Shown here piece after piece: positions 27,101 to 40,700 of a DNA stretch of 64,000 nt. The notes beneath the pieces are model-generated. The model searched no databases and had not been told where the DNA came from. It worked only from the letters and a program-made list of their open reading frames with translations. The position numbers were made by a program, and so were the translations under genes. Numbering within the stretch: position 1 is the first letter of the stretch; each line of letters opens with the position of its first letter. The stretch comes from Rostratula benghalensis (Eukaryota > Chordata > Aves > Charadriiformes > Rostratulidae): contig VXAI01000015.1 in the NCBI GenBank assembly GCA_013399305.1, forward strand, positions 2,889,329 through 2,953,328, in the 5' to 3' direction.

Positions 27101-30100
27101 GTTCCTTTTCTCTGCCTTTGTGCCTGTCCTCCAAGGTATCCAAAAACCATTCCAGACATGTGCTGTCCTTTAGTCAGAAAGGTGAAGTCAAAACATAGTG
27201 TAACAGATTCACAGGAGGTTTATTTTGCTTTTTTGTGCATTTTTTTTGCAGCTCAGGTAGCTGCCGAGGGCAGCTGTGCCTGGGTGAAAGAGCAGTGTAC
27301 TCAGAGGTGTGTTTTTCAAACTTCAGAAACACATTTCAGGTACCTTATTCCAGTTTATGGTCAACCTTTGGCACCTTCCTATACCCTATAACCTGGTTAT
27401 GTTTTCCCCAGGAGGAGTATCATAATTATGGGTTTGTATTCTGAAGTAAGTAAGCGTTGCCAGTGGAAGCCATGCTCACACACATCTGCTTCTTATGTTT
27501 ATTAAGGTTTTGGCACTTATTGTGTGAAGCAGGACATCATTTGAATTCAATATTCATGTGTTGGTTTAGTGAGCAAGTGCTTATTCCCACCAGGTGCACT
27601 TGTCCAGTATAAGCAGGTGATGATTTGTGGGGGGTGTTTTTGGTATAAATTGCGTGTTTAGTTTGGTGATCTGATTTAGAATGGGTGTGTGGGAAAGAAT
27701 GTCTGGAATTACTATAATGATTTGTTAGTGCTTCTGCTAGGGAACTATTTTTTCCTTATTGCTCACCTCTGATGTTTTATTAATTATCCTCCTAGAGATC
27801 AGTTTTCAGTATAAATTCTACCTCCAGCTTTGAGCTCTGCTAATCAGAGTACAAGAGAGAATGCTTTAATACAGTGTCACTAGCCTGGCTGGTTTCTGTA
27901 CTTATGAGAGATGGGTTGACACTATTCCTTACAGCAGTGTTATCTCTGCTGTGCACTTAAAGCACTGAGACTTAGTGAGATTTATAGAACTATTAAGAAT
28001 AAGCTATCAGGTATATCTCCTGGATGATAATATTCATTGTTCTGTGTTCGTACAACCGCTCCCTGGGGAAGGTCACGGAGGAGGAACAAGATAGAATTAA
28101 TGCTTTAAAAACAAGAGTGCGCCCCACACCATCAATACCTCTGCAGGCCACAGCTGCCAAACGTGGATTTAAAGAACATTCACAAGAGATGGAAACTGTC
28201 ACAGGTCCCTGAGTGCACATCCCATGCCAGAACTTAGTGAGTTGTTTCTGCTCATTTCTCCCATTTTTTTCAGGCACGTTTCCCTCAGATTTTTGTCCAT
28301 TTTTTTTTGTCAGCGCTACCCCAGAGATGGTTATGAAGTGGGGCTGTGGAGAGCTCACACTTCATGTCTCCTGTAGCTTCCTCAGAGGTCCTGGTGAACA
28401 AACATCTTCACTGGTGAGGCTTCTCTGCTGCCTGGATGCTTCAGGTCCCAGCGCTTGAACAAATCAAGTCTTTAGCACACCGGCCACCAAGAAGCCAACT
28501 GACAGATGTGCCTCATCTATGGTGGCTTTATAATGTGACCTCTGAGCTCTGGGCCTGTCTGTGGGATTGCTTTGTACCCAGAACACCGAGTACCGAGTCC
28601 TTGCAACTTCTTGTAACCATGCTCAAAGCTGAATTTAAACTGAGACACCAGATGTCTTTGTGGTCTAAAATATTAGCAATTAATCTGAGTTTGTAGTGTT
28701 TCTGCATTAGGGGAAGCTTTTACTTTAATAGCCTTTTTTTGAAAGTGTTATTCTAAAGTAGATCGGCAAACTAAAATTTGCATTGTAAAAGATTGTTTTG
28801 GAACAAAACAGGATCTAATGAGCATATAGTAAATCCCTTGGCTCTGCAGCAGAGTCACAATAAGCATAATAGCTCTTACCAAATGAATCCCTTGCAGCCT
28901 AAAAGCTTTTTTCTTTAAAATGAAATAGCAACCCTGCAGGATTTAGTGCAGACAATATGCAAAGATCATTTAAGAGCCTGTTTCGGAAAAAGAAAACAAA
29001 TGAGGACAACTCCACTTAGGGTCCTTTGAAAAGACCCTTTGTGATCACTTCATTAGACAGTCTGTTTCAATATTTTCTTATTCAAGAATGACTTTATTCT
29101 AATGGAAGCATCAATAAATTCCACTCTTTATTCTTCCTCCCTGTGGTCTCAGCTAAAATGCCAGGAAGCGTTTCATCATTTTTCAGCCTACTTATTGAAG
29201 GTTGAACATGCAATATTATTTCTTTAGCAAAAGACTAAAAGTGTGAACTATTGGTATTACACAAAAAAGCTGATAACTCTCTTTGAGAAAAATAAAACAA
29301 CTTTTACCTCTTCCTTTCATCCTAGCTTAGCTTAGTTAACAGGTGAAAGGAAATGCAGCTGGATGTTCTGCCTAGTTTCAGGCTAGTGTGTTTGCCTGCC
29401 TGTTAAAAAGGGTAACTTTGAGTTTACACATTTGCTGTCTGCCCTTTCTGCAGAGTTAGGTTATCTCCCAGCCATACCAGGATAGGCACTCTAAATACTG
29501 AACCTAAACTAGATGCATACAAGCCCCATCTAAATATAACATGAGATATGTTTAAACTAGTTCATGTGATGTTTTTTAACAAAATCTGGTCCTCTGTACT
29601 ACTTTTTCCCACTGAGGAGATGAATTTCTTGAAGAAAAGTTGATTATTAATATTATTAACAGTGTCCATAGGTGACAGCCCTGGGTAGGGTAAGGCTGGA
29701 ATTGGCCTCAGATCCAAAGCGTGGTGCCCTGCTGCATTATCTGAAGGACTGATTTTTCTTAATACAGAGGCTTGTAAACCTCAATGGAATGAAACTACTC
29801 ATGAGCCAAAGGCATATAATGACTAAGTGCCAGTTACTATTTTTAGATAAGGTTTTTCATTTGGAACCCAAAGGTTTAGAAAGCCATACTACAAATATCG
29901 GCATGGTTAATAGATTAAATGCCTCTCAGTTTGTTTGAGCAGTGATCAAGTAGCTGAGTGATTGAGGAATATACTGATCTTGACATATATTGGTAGAAAT
30001 TGAGACAGCAATGACAAGCGTGGTCAATGCAGTTATTTTATAAGTGGTTTATTATTTTTTTTAAAGGAAGTTGACCAGTTCTGTTTTCTGTGTGTTAGTT

Positions 30101-33100
30101 TTGAACTCTTCAAGGGACTTCCGTGGCAGTGTTGTATGAACACCTACACAAGTCAAGCATGGCATCCTTACTCTGGCCTTCAGTTTTCTTGCTGATCTTC
30201 CCATGGTACCTGACATTGTGTTTTAGCCTGGCCTGGGCTGCTGCTCTCCTCCGCTGATCTAGCCTTGAGCCTCTTCCTAAGTAGTGTCCAAGTGGAGCAC
30301 TGGACTGTGTAACTGGACTGGGTTAGCATACTGGTTCTTGTGTTTGAGGAGAAGCTTCTTAATTGACCAGTCAGCATTATTTGGTGGTTTGATGCAGGTT
30401 AGTAAAGCTCAGAGTCTGGAAAAACAGGTAGTTCCCTAAGAACTTAAATGCTGCAGGAGCTCAGCTGCAGATTTTCTGATGTAAGCTTAACGTGTGTATG
30501 TCTTTATCCCTTGCTGAGACTTGAATTTAGAGGGAGATTTTCTCTATGGTCTTTTGGGATAAGTGCGAAGAAACAACTGAAAGCAATCACATGACTAAGA
30601 AGTGAAGAACAAGGATGATGGACTGGTCTTCAATGCCATTTCATGTATCCCACATGGATTGTATTTCTCCAAGGCTGATTTGTTGAATTTTACCAGTTAC
30701 AGTACAAACAGTGTCTGTGCTGACAGATTTGAAGGAATGAATGACAATGGGTATATTTTGGAAAAAAGTAAATTTGTAAGCAGGCAGAAAATTATTTTCC
30801 TCAAATGTGTTCTTAAAGAGTATGTTCTGAGGAGTGTCTGCCTGGGACAATTACCAAACCAAATTAGAGATACCAAATTGCATTTACTTTATAGAAGGAA
30901 AAATGATTGGGGCTTGCACAAAAACCAATGTATCTGTTACTAGACCAGGAGAAGATATCTGCAGCCTCTTTCACACTTGAGGAGGATTCAGGGGAAGTAG
31001 AGTTTATTACCTCTGGTCAATGAAGCTTAAGGGTATGTCTCAAAGCATACTCTGGTCTGTGCCTGTCATTCGTATGATTGTGTTAACATCTCCCGCAGTG
31101 TTTTGAGGTGCCAACATTCATTCATTTGCTAAGAAAAAGAATTCTTTGAAAATTAAACACTTGCCTTTAAAAAAAGCTGTCCTTTCTCCCTATTCCCATT
31201 CCTCAGTGCTTCCTCTCCTGTCAGACCCTAATGCCATCCCTAAGCAATGATGTCAAAGTGGTTGATGGGAGGTGAATGGTGCTTACCTACACCTGAGGTC
31301 AGCAATCCAGAAGGTACCAACGTTTGCAATAAACCATGCCTGCAAGGTTGCATGCTTTGTTATTACCTTTTAAGTCACCATCTCCCAAAATTCTGCTCCC
31401 CAGGTGCTTTCTCTGGGAGTAACAGATCATCTTCCCCATGCTTTTCCACCTGAGGGATGGGCTGACAGAGTTCATGCCTTCAGCAGAGGCCTGAGCCACT
31501 GTCTCCTGTGTGGCACGTGGTACGTTGCTGCAGCTGAATCAGCCAGAACTGGTTGGAGTCTCTGGACCATTCTCCAAGCACATCTCTCAGGCAGTTGCCC
31601 CAGAGCAGGCAGGCATCCAGGGAACTGGAACTCAGGACTGGGAGTAAGGAACAGGCTCTAGAGCTCAGAGATGGTGGTCTGGTATCTGCATTAAGCTCTC
31701 CTAACATTTCTTTGAATACAGACCTGGTTGCATTTTGTCATCATTTAAGCCTCACACTTGGCTCCTGCTGTGCTCTTCTTGTCTGTGAAACCTTCTCACC
31801 AGCTGCAGGGAACAGTCCTACTGGAGCAGGTGGTCTTTGACCAGTATCTCTGCAGTTATAGATGATCTTTCCTACTGGCAAACAAGAATTGCTGGACCAT
31901 CTCGGTTTGGGTTGGTATTTTAGTCTTTGCCATCTCAGTTAATGTGTATTTTAAATATGGCCTGTGCACTGTTGTATATGCAGCCAGCTTATGTGATAGC
32001 AGTCTGCTGTCGTTTCTCTAATGTTTTTTAGCAATTTCCATCCCCCATCACCAAGAATTTTCCTTGCAGAAGGGAATTCTACTTCACATACAAAATCATC
32101 CGCTTCTTCACTAGACATGTTTTTTTCCCAAAGCTGCAATATTCTTTGTAAAAATCGTGCAAAATATGGGGTTATGGGGATGGGATTAGTGGTTAAAGTA
32201 TATGGGACATTTTTAATACAGTTTCAAGTCCTATCTTCCCTCCCGTAGCAGCTAGTCTATTAATTTATCAGACTTAGTTCAACGCACACAAAGTTTATCT
32301 TTACAGCAAGATAGCAGTTGCTGAGTGCGAGCTTCTCTAGACCATGTTTCAATTTCTTCATGCTTATCTATTCTCTTCTGTAAGAGGGTTAGCAGAAGGG
32401 TTTTATCTTCTTACTATTGTCACATCTGAGATCTTAGTTTGCTTGAGGTTCTGTGTAACCTCTAAGAAATACGTGAAGGACAAGCTCTAAATTTGCTACT
32501 GTAGAGTCACCAGAGAAATTTAAGAAACGTGGATCAGTTGAGTTTCTCATTGCAGTAACATTATGGTCCCATTTCTTTTTTTCTTTTTTTTTTTTCCTCT
32601 TAAAGCAATTCATCTGTAAATATTAGAAAACTTCAAGGGAACAAAACTAAGAGGTCAAACTCCAATCAATTCTAACAAATTTTAAAAGCAAATCAAGTAT
32701 TTGTGAAATAACTTTTAAACTTTCCTACAAAGTAAAGGTGACCTTTTGATTCTGCCATGGAACCTCACATTAGATCCTCTTACAGAGTCATCTAACAACA
32801 CACCCTTGAAGCCTAGAGTCATAGTTTTGGGAAAAGCAGTTATCTTCCAAGTGTTTGGCATTGGGACACCTGAAGTATTAATAATAAACAGAAAGAGGTA
32901 ATACTAGTTCCAAACATGCACTAAAGACTCCTGTGACTACATCTGCTCTGTCCTCCATATCTAGGCTTTTGTCTTCAAATGAGGTTTGTGCTGTGTGAGC
33001 CAGGAAAAAAAAAAACCACGGTGAGACCCCAAGTGAAATTCAACCTTTCAGAACCAATAGTCCCCAAATGCTTCTGTACGTTAGCACCTGATGGGCAGTG

Positions 33101-36100
33101 AGAGCAGTGGTGGGCTCAGTATTTACAGTTACTAATGAGACCATCATAGTGACAGAATTGGCTTTTTCGTGTGAAATGAGCATGTTTTTGTCATGCTCCC
33201 TGTACATCTGCAGATTTTCTATGAACTGCTGTTACCAGGAGTTGAAATCAAAAAGGCAAGGTTTCTAATAGAGGCAATGTCATCATCAGTCTAAGAAGGA
33301 CCCCTTTGGATAGTGTGATTTGCAAGCATTGGTCAGAAGTTTATCCTGAAATGTTTGACAAAAGATATGATCTCTGGGTCTTGAGATATGATTTCCTCTT
33401 TTTTTTTAGGTTTTTTTTTTTTGGCAGCTAAAAGTCTGTCTGATGTAAGCTGTTTTCTCCCAGTGTGGAAAGATTAATTTTTTTTTTTTTCTCTATAATT
33501 GCACCATTAAATAGCACAGACTATTTTGAGAAATGAGAGTTGGGACTTTTTTAAACCATAATTATGACTGTCTTTAAAGATGATAAAAATGTAGTTGATG
33601 AACAAAACGAGACCACGTGATTAATTTTTCCGTATGACGTGTTTGACTATGACAGCTCCCTACTTTGTAACAGCTTTCTATGTGAAATGAAAAACAGAGA
33701 GAGCACTTCATGTAGCCCACCTGATTAAATACAACTCTGTAGTCAGCACTGAGTATGTGTGGAAGAACGAATATCCATAAAACCCCATTAGATAAAAAAG
33801 AAAATGCTAGGCTATAAATTACTTTGAAAAATCAGTTTTCAGTGAACTATGTAAATTGTCAGTATTGGAGAGGCAAGAACGCTAAGTGTGCTGTGTTTGT
33901 GCTAAGTTTTTGTTTCTAGAGGGCACTAGAAGAGTTGCCACAGTAATTAAGGACTGGAGGATAACCTTAGAGTTCCTGTGTTTCAGATAGAAAAGATCTT
34001 ATTGGAATGGTTCCAATTTACTTTGCAGAATCCCTTCTGGTTTAGACCTTTTGGGGCTGCAGCTGAGTGGGAAGAAAGGCCAAAACTACGCTGTCCTCTT
34101 CCTGTGCATGTTTTTAATGTTAAGAGTTACTTGGACTTCATCAGAGTAGGACTCTTCCTGTAACTTTGCTGTACGTGTGGATTGTATTTGACACAGGGTG
34201 TTACAGGAGCTGAGATGGGCTCAGTGGTACCTGCCCTCGTGAATTTACTACCTGGGTTGTGTGTGCCCTTCAGATATTGAAACTTTTGCCAGAAAGTGCT
34301 TAGACTTTGTTTCACCTTGAGGAACCACAATCTAATCACCCTGTCACACCCTCTCATTTGGATGGTCTGTCACAGTGATTTAAGGCATCCTTATCTCCAG
34401 GCCACATGCTCTCAGAGAAGGACTGTGAGCCCAGTGGCTTCCTTCTAGTTTGATGGGCAGGTCGTTGAGGCTTTTCCAGATGATAAATGAAAACAAAGTA
34501 CTTCTATGGTAAAGGCTATGCTTTGACAAAATATAAAAAGAGGTATTTGTTCCCACTTTGAATGTTTTCGAAAGATTGTGGTTTGCCATTTTGGCATCAA
34601 AGCTTTGGGTTTTCAGTTTAAAATCTGTCCCTACAGACTGAAATACACTTATATTGAAAACGCTTTTAACAACAAACAGATCTTCTGAAAATGATTAGTA
34701 TTCAGGTTAAGCAAAACATTTTGTGGTTAATTTTTGGGGGGAAGGAAGATGGAGATGAAAAAGAGCCTATGTTTCAACTGGTGAAAGTATTTAAGATTGA
34801 TGTTTTTCTTGACAATTTAGGTCAGCAACTTTTCTGAAAAATGTAGAAGTTATTTCATGATGGGAAAATCTTTTCCAGTCCTGCTGTAGGTGGAGGGGGT
34901 AGTCTAGAAGACATCCATCTTCGGTAGGCTGTGCTTTGAAAATGGAAGAAAAACTGAGATCCCTGACTTTTAAGAATTCCCACGCTGGGCTCTCACAGAA
35001 CAGGGATATCTGAGGTGCTTTAGAAACTCCTGCATCTCTTCTGTTGCCTTCACACAGAAAAGAAGGTCTGAAATCTGAAAGGCTACTTCTATGAAGTGCT
35101 GCTCAGGTGGAGTTCAGAACTGTTTTTATAAAACTTCACAGTCCAACTCCAGCATAAGGGTTTCGTTTCAGGATGTGCTGAACATCCAGCTCTGAAGTGC
35201 TGCCTCTGGCAGGAACCTCTGCAGAAATGCCAGGTAACGTGTCTTGCTGAGGGTATGAGAAATGGGGATTGGGTTGCCACATGCATGTTCTAAAGATGTT
35301 CTTTTTCCATTTTCTTATTGCTGGAAGATGCAGACGGTGATTATTTTTTTCTGCAAAGGCCCACTGGAAAGGGCCACAAGCTCTTGGAATCACAATTGCA
35401 AGCTGTACAGTAATAGTTCTTTCTGGCCCCACCTCCAGAGAGCTTGCTAACTATGAAAAATGGGCTCAAAGTCTCAGATTATTGCAGATTTCATTGTTTG
35501 CTTTTCTATATTGATATGAAGCAGGACTTATTTCTCTTGGAAAAGGGAGCCAGTGTTTACTCAGGTAGTTTTAGAGAAGGCAGAGAGCAGTGTGGTGCAC
35601 GTGCCTGGCTCACTCTGCGTTGGAGCTGCTGTGGCACCTGTAAACTCAGTGTCACACCAAGGGACACAACTGGGGTGTCCATTGAAAGAGGAATTGTTGG
35701 CAAAGGGTAATTGCTTGGAAGCAAATCCCCCCCACCCTGAAGCCTTCTTTCTACTATTACCTCTTCTTGGATACCTCATCCATGCAGCTGCTTGATGTAT
35801 TCGATGGAAAAAATAGTTGCAACAGAATCTGAAGCTTTTATTTTTCTCTCACTGAGCACCGAGGTGTTTAAACTGCAAAATTCACAGCAGGATACAAAGT
35901 TCTTCGGGATCATGATCTTTCTTCCCAGTTTAACTTTTCTAAGTTAAGAGAGTTAAATGTCTCCTCAGCCATGCCTTCATAAAATGCCATTTTCATTTTT
36001 ACCTACTGATTTTCCTTTTACTGAGCTAATTTGTACTAAATTAAATAAACAGTTGGATCAGTGTACGAAATAATGTCAAACATGAATTTGTGACCTATGT

Positions 36101-36879
36101 TTGTGGGTTTTGACTGAAAGAATGAATAATCTCTGGTATTAGTTACTTGTAGGCTGCAGGCACTCCTTTCTCCTGACACTCCTAAAAGCACACATAAGAA
36201 TGGCCACAAAATATTGGGATTTCATTGCCATTTTTGGCAGGAGTTGGTAATGTCCTGTGGATAAATGGTCATAACCCAGGGATTGATTAACCCGGCCAGC
36301 TCCACATCCTGCTTCAACGGGGACAAGGCTTGTTCTTTGACCTTTTTGATTGAGAAAATTTTACATTTCACTTAGCCCCTCACGTCCTTTCCTTGTTCCC
36401 AGAATACCCAGATTTTGGTCAAAAGTGATGATTTTCTTTTATGTTTCTTTTTCTGTGGTGGTGGTAGGTTTTTGGTTTTGTTTGTAACTGTGCTTCTTTA
36501 TTAGGATGCTAATAATTTCATACAATCAAAAAGGTGACAGTTGTTTTAAGGCATTTTCTGGATTTTATAATCTTTTTAAGAAACCATTTATTTTTTAAAA
36601 ACCCTATTAAAAATGATAGTTTGGGCCTTCAGCAGTGAAGTACTTGTGAGAAAATGTTTCTTCAGAAAATTTCTTCTTGTTTGGCAAGAGATAAATCACA
36701 GCAATTTATTAGCCTTTTTAAACTGTGAACCCAACCTGAATTCAGAGAACTTTGGTGATGCATGGTGTAGGTCATGGTGGACAAGACACTGTCACATCTC
36801 AGTTTTGCTTTGGCCCATAGAATATGATGTCTGACTGACTACTGTATAATAAACGGTAAACACTTTCCTGTAGGACAGC

Positions 36880-37180
36880 TGTGTCTCAGATGTACAGGAA
36901 TTGCTAATAATTAGTGCCAATAAATCACTGCAGCACAAACCACGAACATTACGGTTCCGTTCATAATTTATCCCTGATGTGGGTACTTGTTCTTCTTAAT
37001 ACTTAATACATCTGTTTATAGAAAAGTTGATTGAGATAATTAGCAGTAAAAATGCTAAGGTAACACAGCCACGGTAACATTTACATTGCTATCAATTTTT
37101 GTTTATAGCAGCCTAAAGAGCGATACTGAAATTAGAAATTAACTACAATTAGCAAATAAATTGAGTGTCTCTTGGAATTA
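36880..37180. promoter_or_regulatory. Candidate conserved non-coding element
   Basis: Contains GCTAATAATTAG, TAATTAGCAG, CTTAATACTTAATAC and CAATTAGCAAATAAATT words within 300 bases, about 3.5 kb upstream of the first visible GALNT9 exon. No coding signal. A developmental enhancer is a reasonable guess. Confidence 0.3.
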
Positions 37181-38662
37181 CTTGATCACGTCTTAAAACA
37201 TTGCACAGTGTGATGCTGGCGGAGGCAAAGCTGAGTCCCTGGGCTGTAGCAGCTGCGTTGAGCTGAGGAGAACATCACAAGGCAGAAGCCCCTTTGCTTC
37301 TCCACCGTGGCTGCTGATGAGCTGGAGCCACCTTCATGCCCTCTCCAGGGCTCTGTTGATGTTCCTTCAGTGGAGCCTGGGCTGTTGCCCCACAGTACAG
37401 GTCTGAGGGGGGGTGTGCTGGGGTACCAGAAAGAGTTTAGTCTTGGGGATTTCCATCTCTTGGGAGGAACAGAAGGCTGGGTGTGCTTTTCAGTGTAGTC
37501 CACCCTAGTAGGGAGTGGCTCAGAGAGATGTTTCAGCTTCCACATCAGCAGTAAATAAACCTTGAAACGCACAGTGAATGTTGGCATCTCGGTGCGAGAG
37601 GAATTACTTGGATTGGAAATGTGTTGTTATTCCAGAAGATGACTCGTAGGTATGGAAGTTGGTTTCCTCTGCCTGAAACATGTTAATTTGGAGGGACTTG
37701 GGGCTCATTTTATGCTCAGGTAGAAATAGTTCACTTCCCATAGTAAGGCACTCTAAGAACTCTGCTTGATAAATGCCATATAGTTGCATGCAATTATTTT
37801 TTGGCATAATTTCATAATTAGATGTGGAAAGAAATTAGTTGCTTCCTACTGTTAAAATGGGTCATTAAATACTGTTTTGAGGATTAAAAGAGGAGATTCA
37901 ACCCATTTTGGGGGCAGCCACTGACTTGCCTCTGACCCATTTCATGCAGTAAAACTTGCCTCATTCTTTTACCCTGTATTGAATTCCAGAGACTTTTTGC
38001 AGTTAGAGACAGACAGGCAATGGTTCTCTGAACCCTACTGTGTCTTCCAGTTCTGTGTCCAGCAGGGAGAAGGTGCTACTAAACCTCCCCATCTTCTTGA
38101 TTCATACACAAGTCTTGAGTCTTCATCTAAATCCCATGTGACTGCTCTTAATTACCGGGATCTTGGATGGTTTTGGGTGCACATGCTTGACTGTCTTACT
38201 GAAATGCTTTAATTTTGTGTAAGATTAAGTACTCATTGGGCTGGAAAGGGAGAGGACAAGAGCTTCACTGGGTACTCAGCAGCACACAGAGGGGTGGGGA
38301 TGCAGAGTCACGTCCATGCTCCATTGAACAGTGACTAATCCTGTGAAGTGAAACAGGAGGATCTGTCTGGCCTGAAAAGAAATGACCCACAGTCCCAACA
38401 GCCACAGCATTTCTCTGGGGTGTGGAAAAACGGTGGTGCCATGATGTACATTGTGGTGATACACAAGGATCTGATTGCCTCCTCACCCCACATCGTGTAC
38501 AGTCTCTAGGATTGGAAATCCCAACCTTACCCTGGGAAGTATCTCCCACTGATGTTAGAAATTACATATTCCCAGGGAAAAAAAAAACCAAAACCACAAG
38601 TCATTTGGGGTAAATTATCATCTTCCTTCATTATTTCATGGCTGTTTCCTTCCTTTTTACTC

Positions 38663-38682
38663 TTTGCTCTTTAAAGAGCAAA
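38663..38682. repeat. Perfect 20-base palindrome with no loop
   Basis: TTTGCTCTTT is followed immediately by its reverse complement AAAGAGCAAA. It could be a dimeric protein-binding site or chance; nothing nearby settles this. Confidence 0.85.
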
Positions 38683-39392
38683 ATGGGGCTGTGGGGTAGG
38701 GGAAAGGAGGGACTTGAGAGGGCTGCAGATGGGGCAGTCCCACCACAGTGCAAATTCACACTGACTGCTGAGCACCGAGCTGCCAGGGTGAGCTTTATCT
38801 GGCCCCATGCGGCTGCTGCCTTTTTTTGTTGTGTTTTCTTCAAAGCCAGGTGTCTGAATTCCCTGTGGATTTCATCTGGGGAGAATTTATCGCTGATAAA
38901 TAACTGTTTGTGTTGAATTTACAGATGAGCTAAACAGTTTCCTTTAATGTTGCATTTTAATACCTTTTTCTTTCCAGGTTTGCATGAGCGCTGGCATTTG
39001 AAGGAAACAAATCTGTCTGTCAGATAATGTATTTGCCCTTGGTACCAAAATACATAAATAAAAATTACAAGGTCATTAGCCATATCAATACAAAGAAAAA
39101 TGTGCTGTGCATTAAGTAGCTGGCTTCCAGGATGGGTTGGGCAAATAGCAGTATATATGCTCATTTCCCCTTCTGATCATGAAAAACAATTAATTCCTTT
39201 CTTTTTCATAGCACTTGTTCTTTGCACTGGAAACCTTCAGCATGTGTCAGTCCAAATTTATGAGCAGTGTGTCTTTCAGTGTATTTTATTTACCGAATGC
39301 ATATTCCAGTGGCCAGTGATTTAGTACAGAACTGTTTGAAAAACAGCAAATAAATACTGCCTAACAGAGTTTGGTTGGTTTTTCGCTTGTTT

Positions 39393-39480
39393 GGGGGGGG
39401 GGGGGTTGTTGTTGTTGGGTTTTGTTTTGTTTGGGGTTTTTTTTTTGTTGTTGTTGTTGTTGTTTTTATTAATTTTTTTT
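39393..39480. repeat. G13 run followed by TTG repeats and T runs
   Basis: A run of 13 G (39393-39405) is followed by GTT repeats, a GTTTT stretch, GGGG plus a T run, about six TTG units (39445-39462) and more T. The + strand is almost purely G and T. G-quadruplex or slippage behaviour is possible. Confidence 0.8.
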
Positions 39481-40514
39481 TTAAGAAAAAACAGCTCAGC
39501 TGAAGGGGAAGATTTTATCTCCTGCTTCCCAAGCAATTTATCTTCGTCCCCGAGAAGGCAGGTTAGCTGGAGAACTGCCCCAGTATTGTCCTGCAGCGCA
39601 TCCTGTCTGGAAATGAGGTTTTGCACTCACTAAAAGGCAAATTTGGAAAGTGATGGATTATTGCTCATATTGTAATATCTTTTATTTATGTTGGCTAGAC
39701 TGTAGTACTCGGTGCAGACCTGAGGGAACTGAAATGCATAAGCTTTGCTCACCCTGCACCATTGCTAATCTCGTTGATTCGAAGACACAAGTCCTCCAAA
39801 AAGAAAGGAATAATTGACACAGTCAAATTCTAAGTTTCCATAATGAAAAAATAAGTCTGTTTCTGTGCTTTTTTTCTTTTGTTCTCTGGTTGGTACTGTG
39901 CATGTGGGTAATTTGTTTCCTTCTATTTCCCAAAGATAACGTTCAAATCCTCACATAAAAGGCTCTGGTGTGGAATAGGTCATCTGAGGTGCTCATGCAC
40001 TCTAAATGTGGATTATTTGGTTTTTTGGCAGTCACATTTAAATGATAAGAAGTTTGTTAGCTGACCTGGGGAGCTGATACAGGCACCCCACTATACAGTG
40101 CCAAACACAGCCAGATGATAGAACTGCATTTCATTGATGTTTCAGTAACAACCATGGGGTTAAGTTTAGTCCCTATGACAGAGGTTACCACCTTGTAGTT
40201 TGTCTTCTGCCTAATGATTCCAAGAACAGTGACATTAAAGGGAGGAACGTGGATGCTTCTGGCACCTAGCCTTATGTATCTAACACTGTCAGCTCCATTC
40301 CCCTTGAGCTCATCTGTACTCAATGTGCAGAGAGAGGGGATTCACTCTTGGAGAAGGTAAATCAGGTCATCTTTCTGAACTGTTTGACAGCACCCACGTC
40401 TACCAAGGGCACACTCTACACACAGCATCCGAAAAGCACCTTAAAATGGGGGGGGAAAAAAAAACAACACATAATAAAAAAATCATATCATTGTTTTTCC
40501 TCTAACTCTTCCAG

Positions 40515-40700
40515 GTCTGGCAGTGCGGAGGAAGCATGGAGGTGTTACCCTGTTCTCGCGTGGCTCATATTGAACGCACAAAGAAGCCCTACAACAACGA
40601 CATTGATTACTATGCAAAACGTAACGCCCTGCGGGCTGCTGAGGTCTGGATGGATGACTTCAAGTCACACGTCTACATGGCATGGAACATCCCCATGGCA
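40515..40700 (+). CDS. GALNT9: GALNT9 coding exon (end of the catalytic domain)
   Basis: This exon has 186 bases (62 codons), phase 0 at both ends. The acceptor is a pyrimidine-rich run ending in ttccag and the donor is the strong gtaagt. It starts at V-W-Q-C-G-G-S, the second half of the Gal/GalNAc-T motif; the first half (YGGEN...R) must lie in an exon before this window. From knowledge of GALNT2, the Mn-coordinating His, the nearby Arg and a Tyr of the flexible loop are all retained here as H, R and Y in HIERTKKPY. The loop that follows ([13 protein letters not shown]) differs from the PGGSG-type loop of the classical isoforms, as expected for the GALNT8/9/17/18 subgroup. [10 protein letters not shown] is the usual family block. 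Confidence 0.95.

Larger units (their letters stand above)
20001..40514. other. GALNT9: Intronic DNA of the long GALNT9 intron, second part
   Basis: This stretch runs up to the acceptor before the first visible exon. It holds a hairpin at 20813-20837, GC-rich islets near 21.54-21.86 and 22.99-23.20 kb, a T20 tract at 24085-24104, a candidate conserved block at 36880-37180, a perfect palindrome at 38663-38682 and a G/T-rich tract at 39393-39480. I searched for expected upstream GALNT9 motifs (FFDAH, NWGLWC, YGGEN) and saw none. Confidence 0.5.

Noticed and set aside
30180..30377. Possible processed pseudogene with a basic, Lys-rich reading on the - strand
   Set aside because: Stops interrupt every frame and no parent gene could be named.
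37186..37587. 133-codon open frame on the - strand, with a 63-codon frame on the + strand opposite
   Set aside because: Both strands are open in a locally GC-rich patch. There is no recognised domain, no convincing splice pair, and low-complexity Ser/Pro-rich composition.
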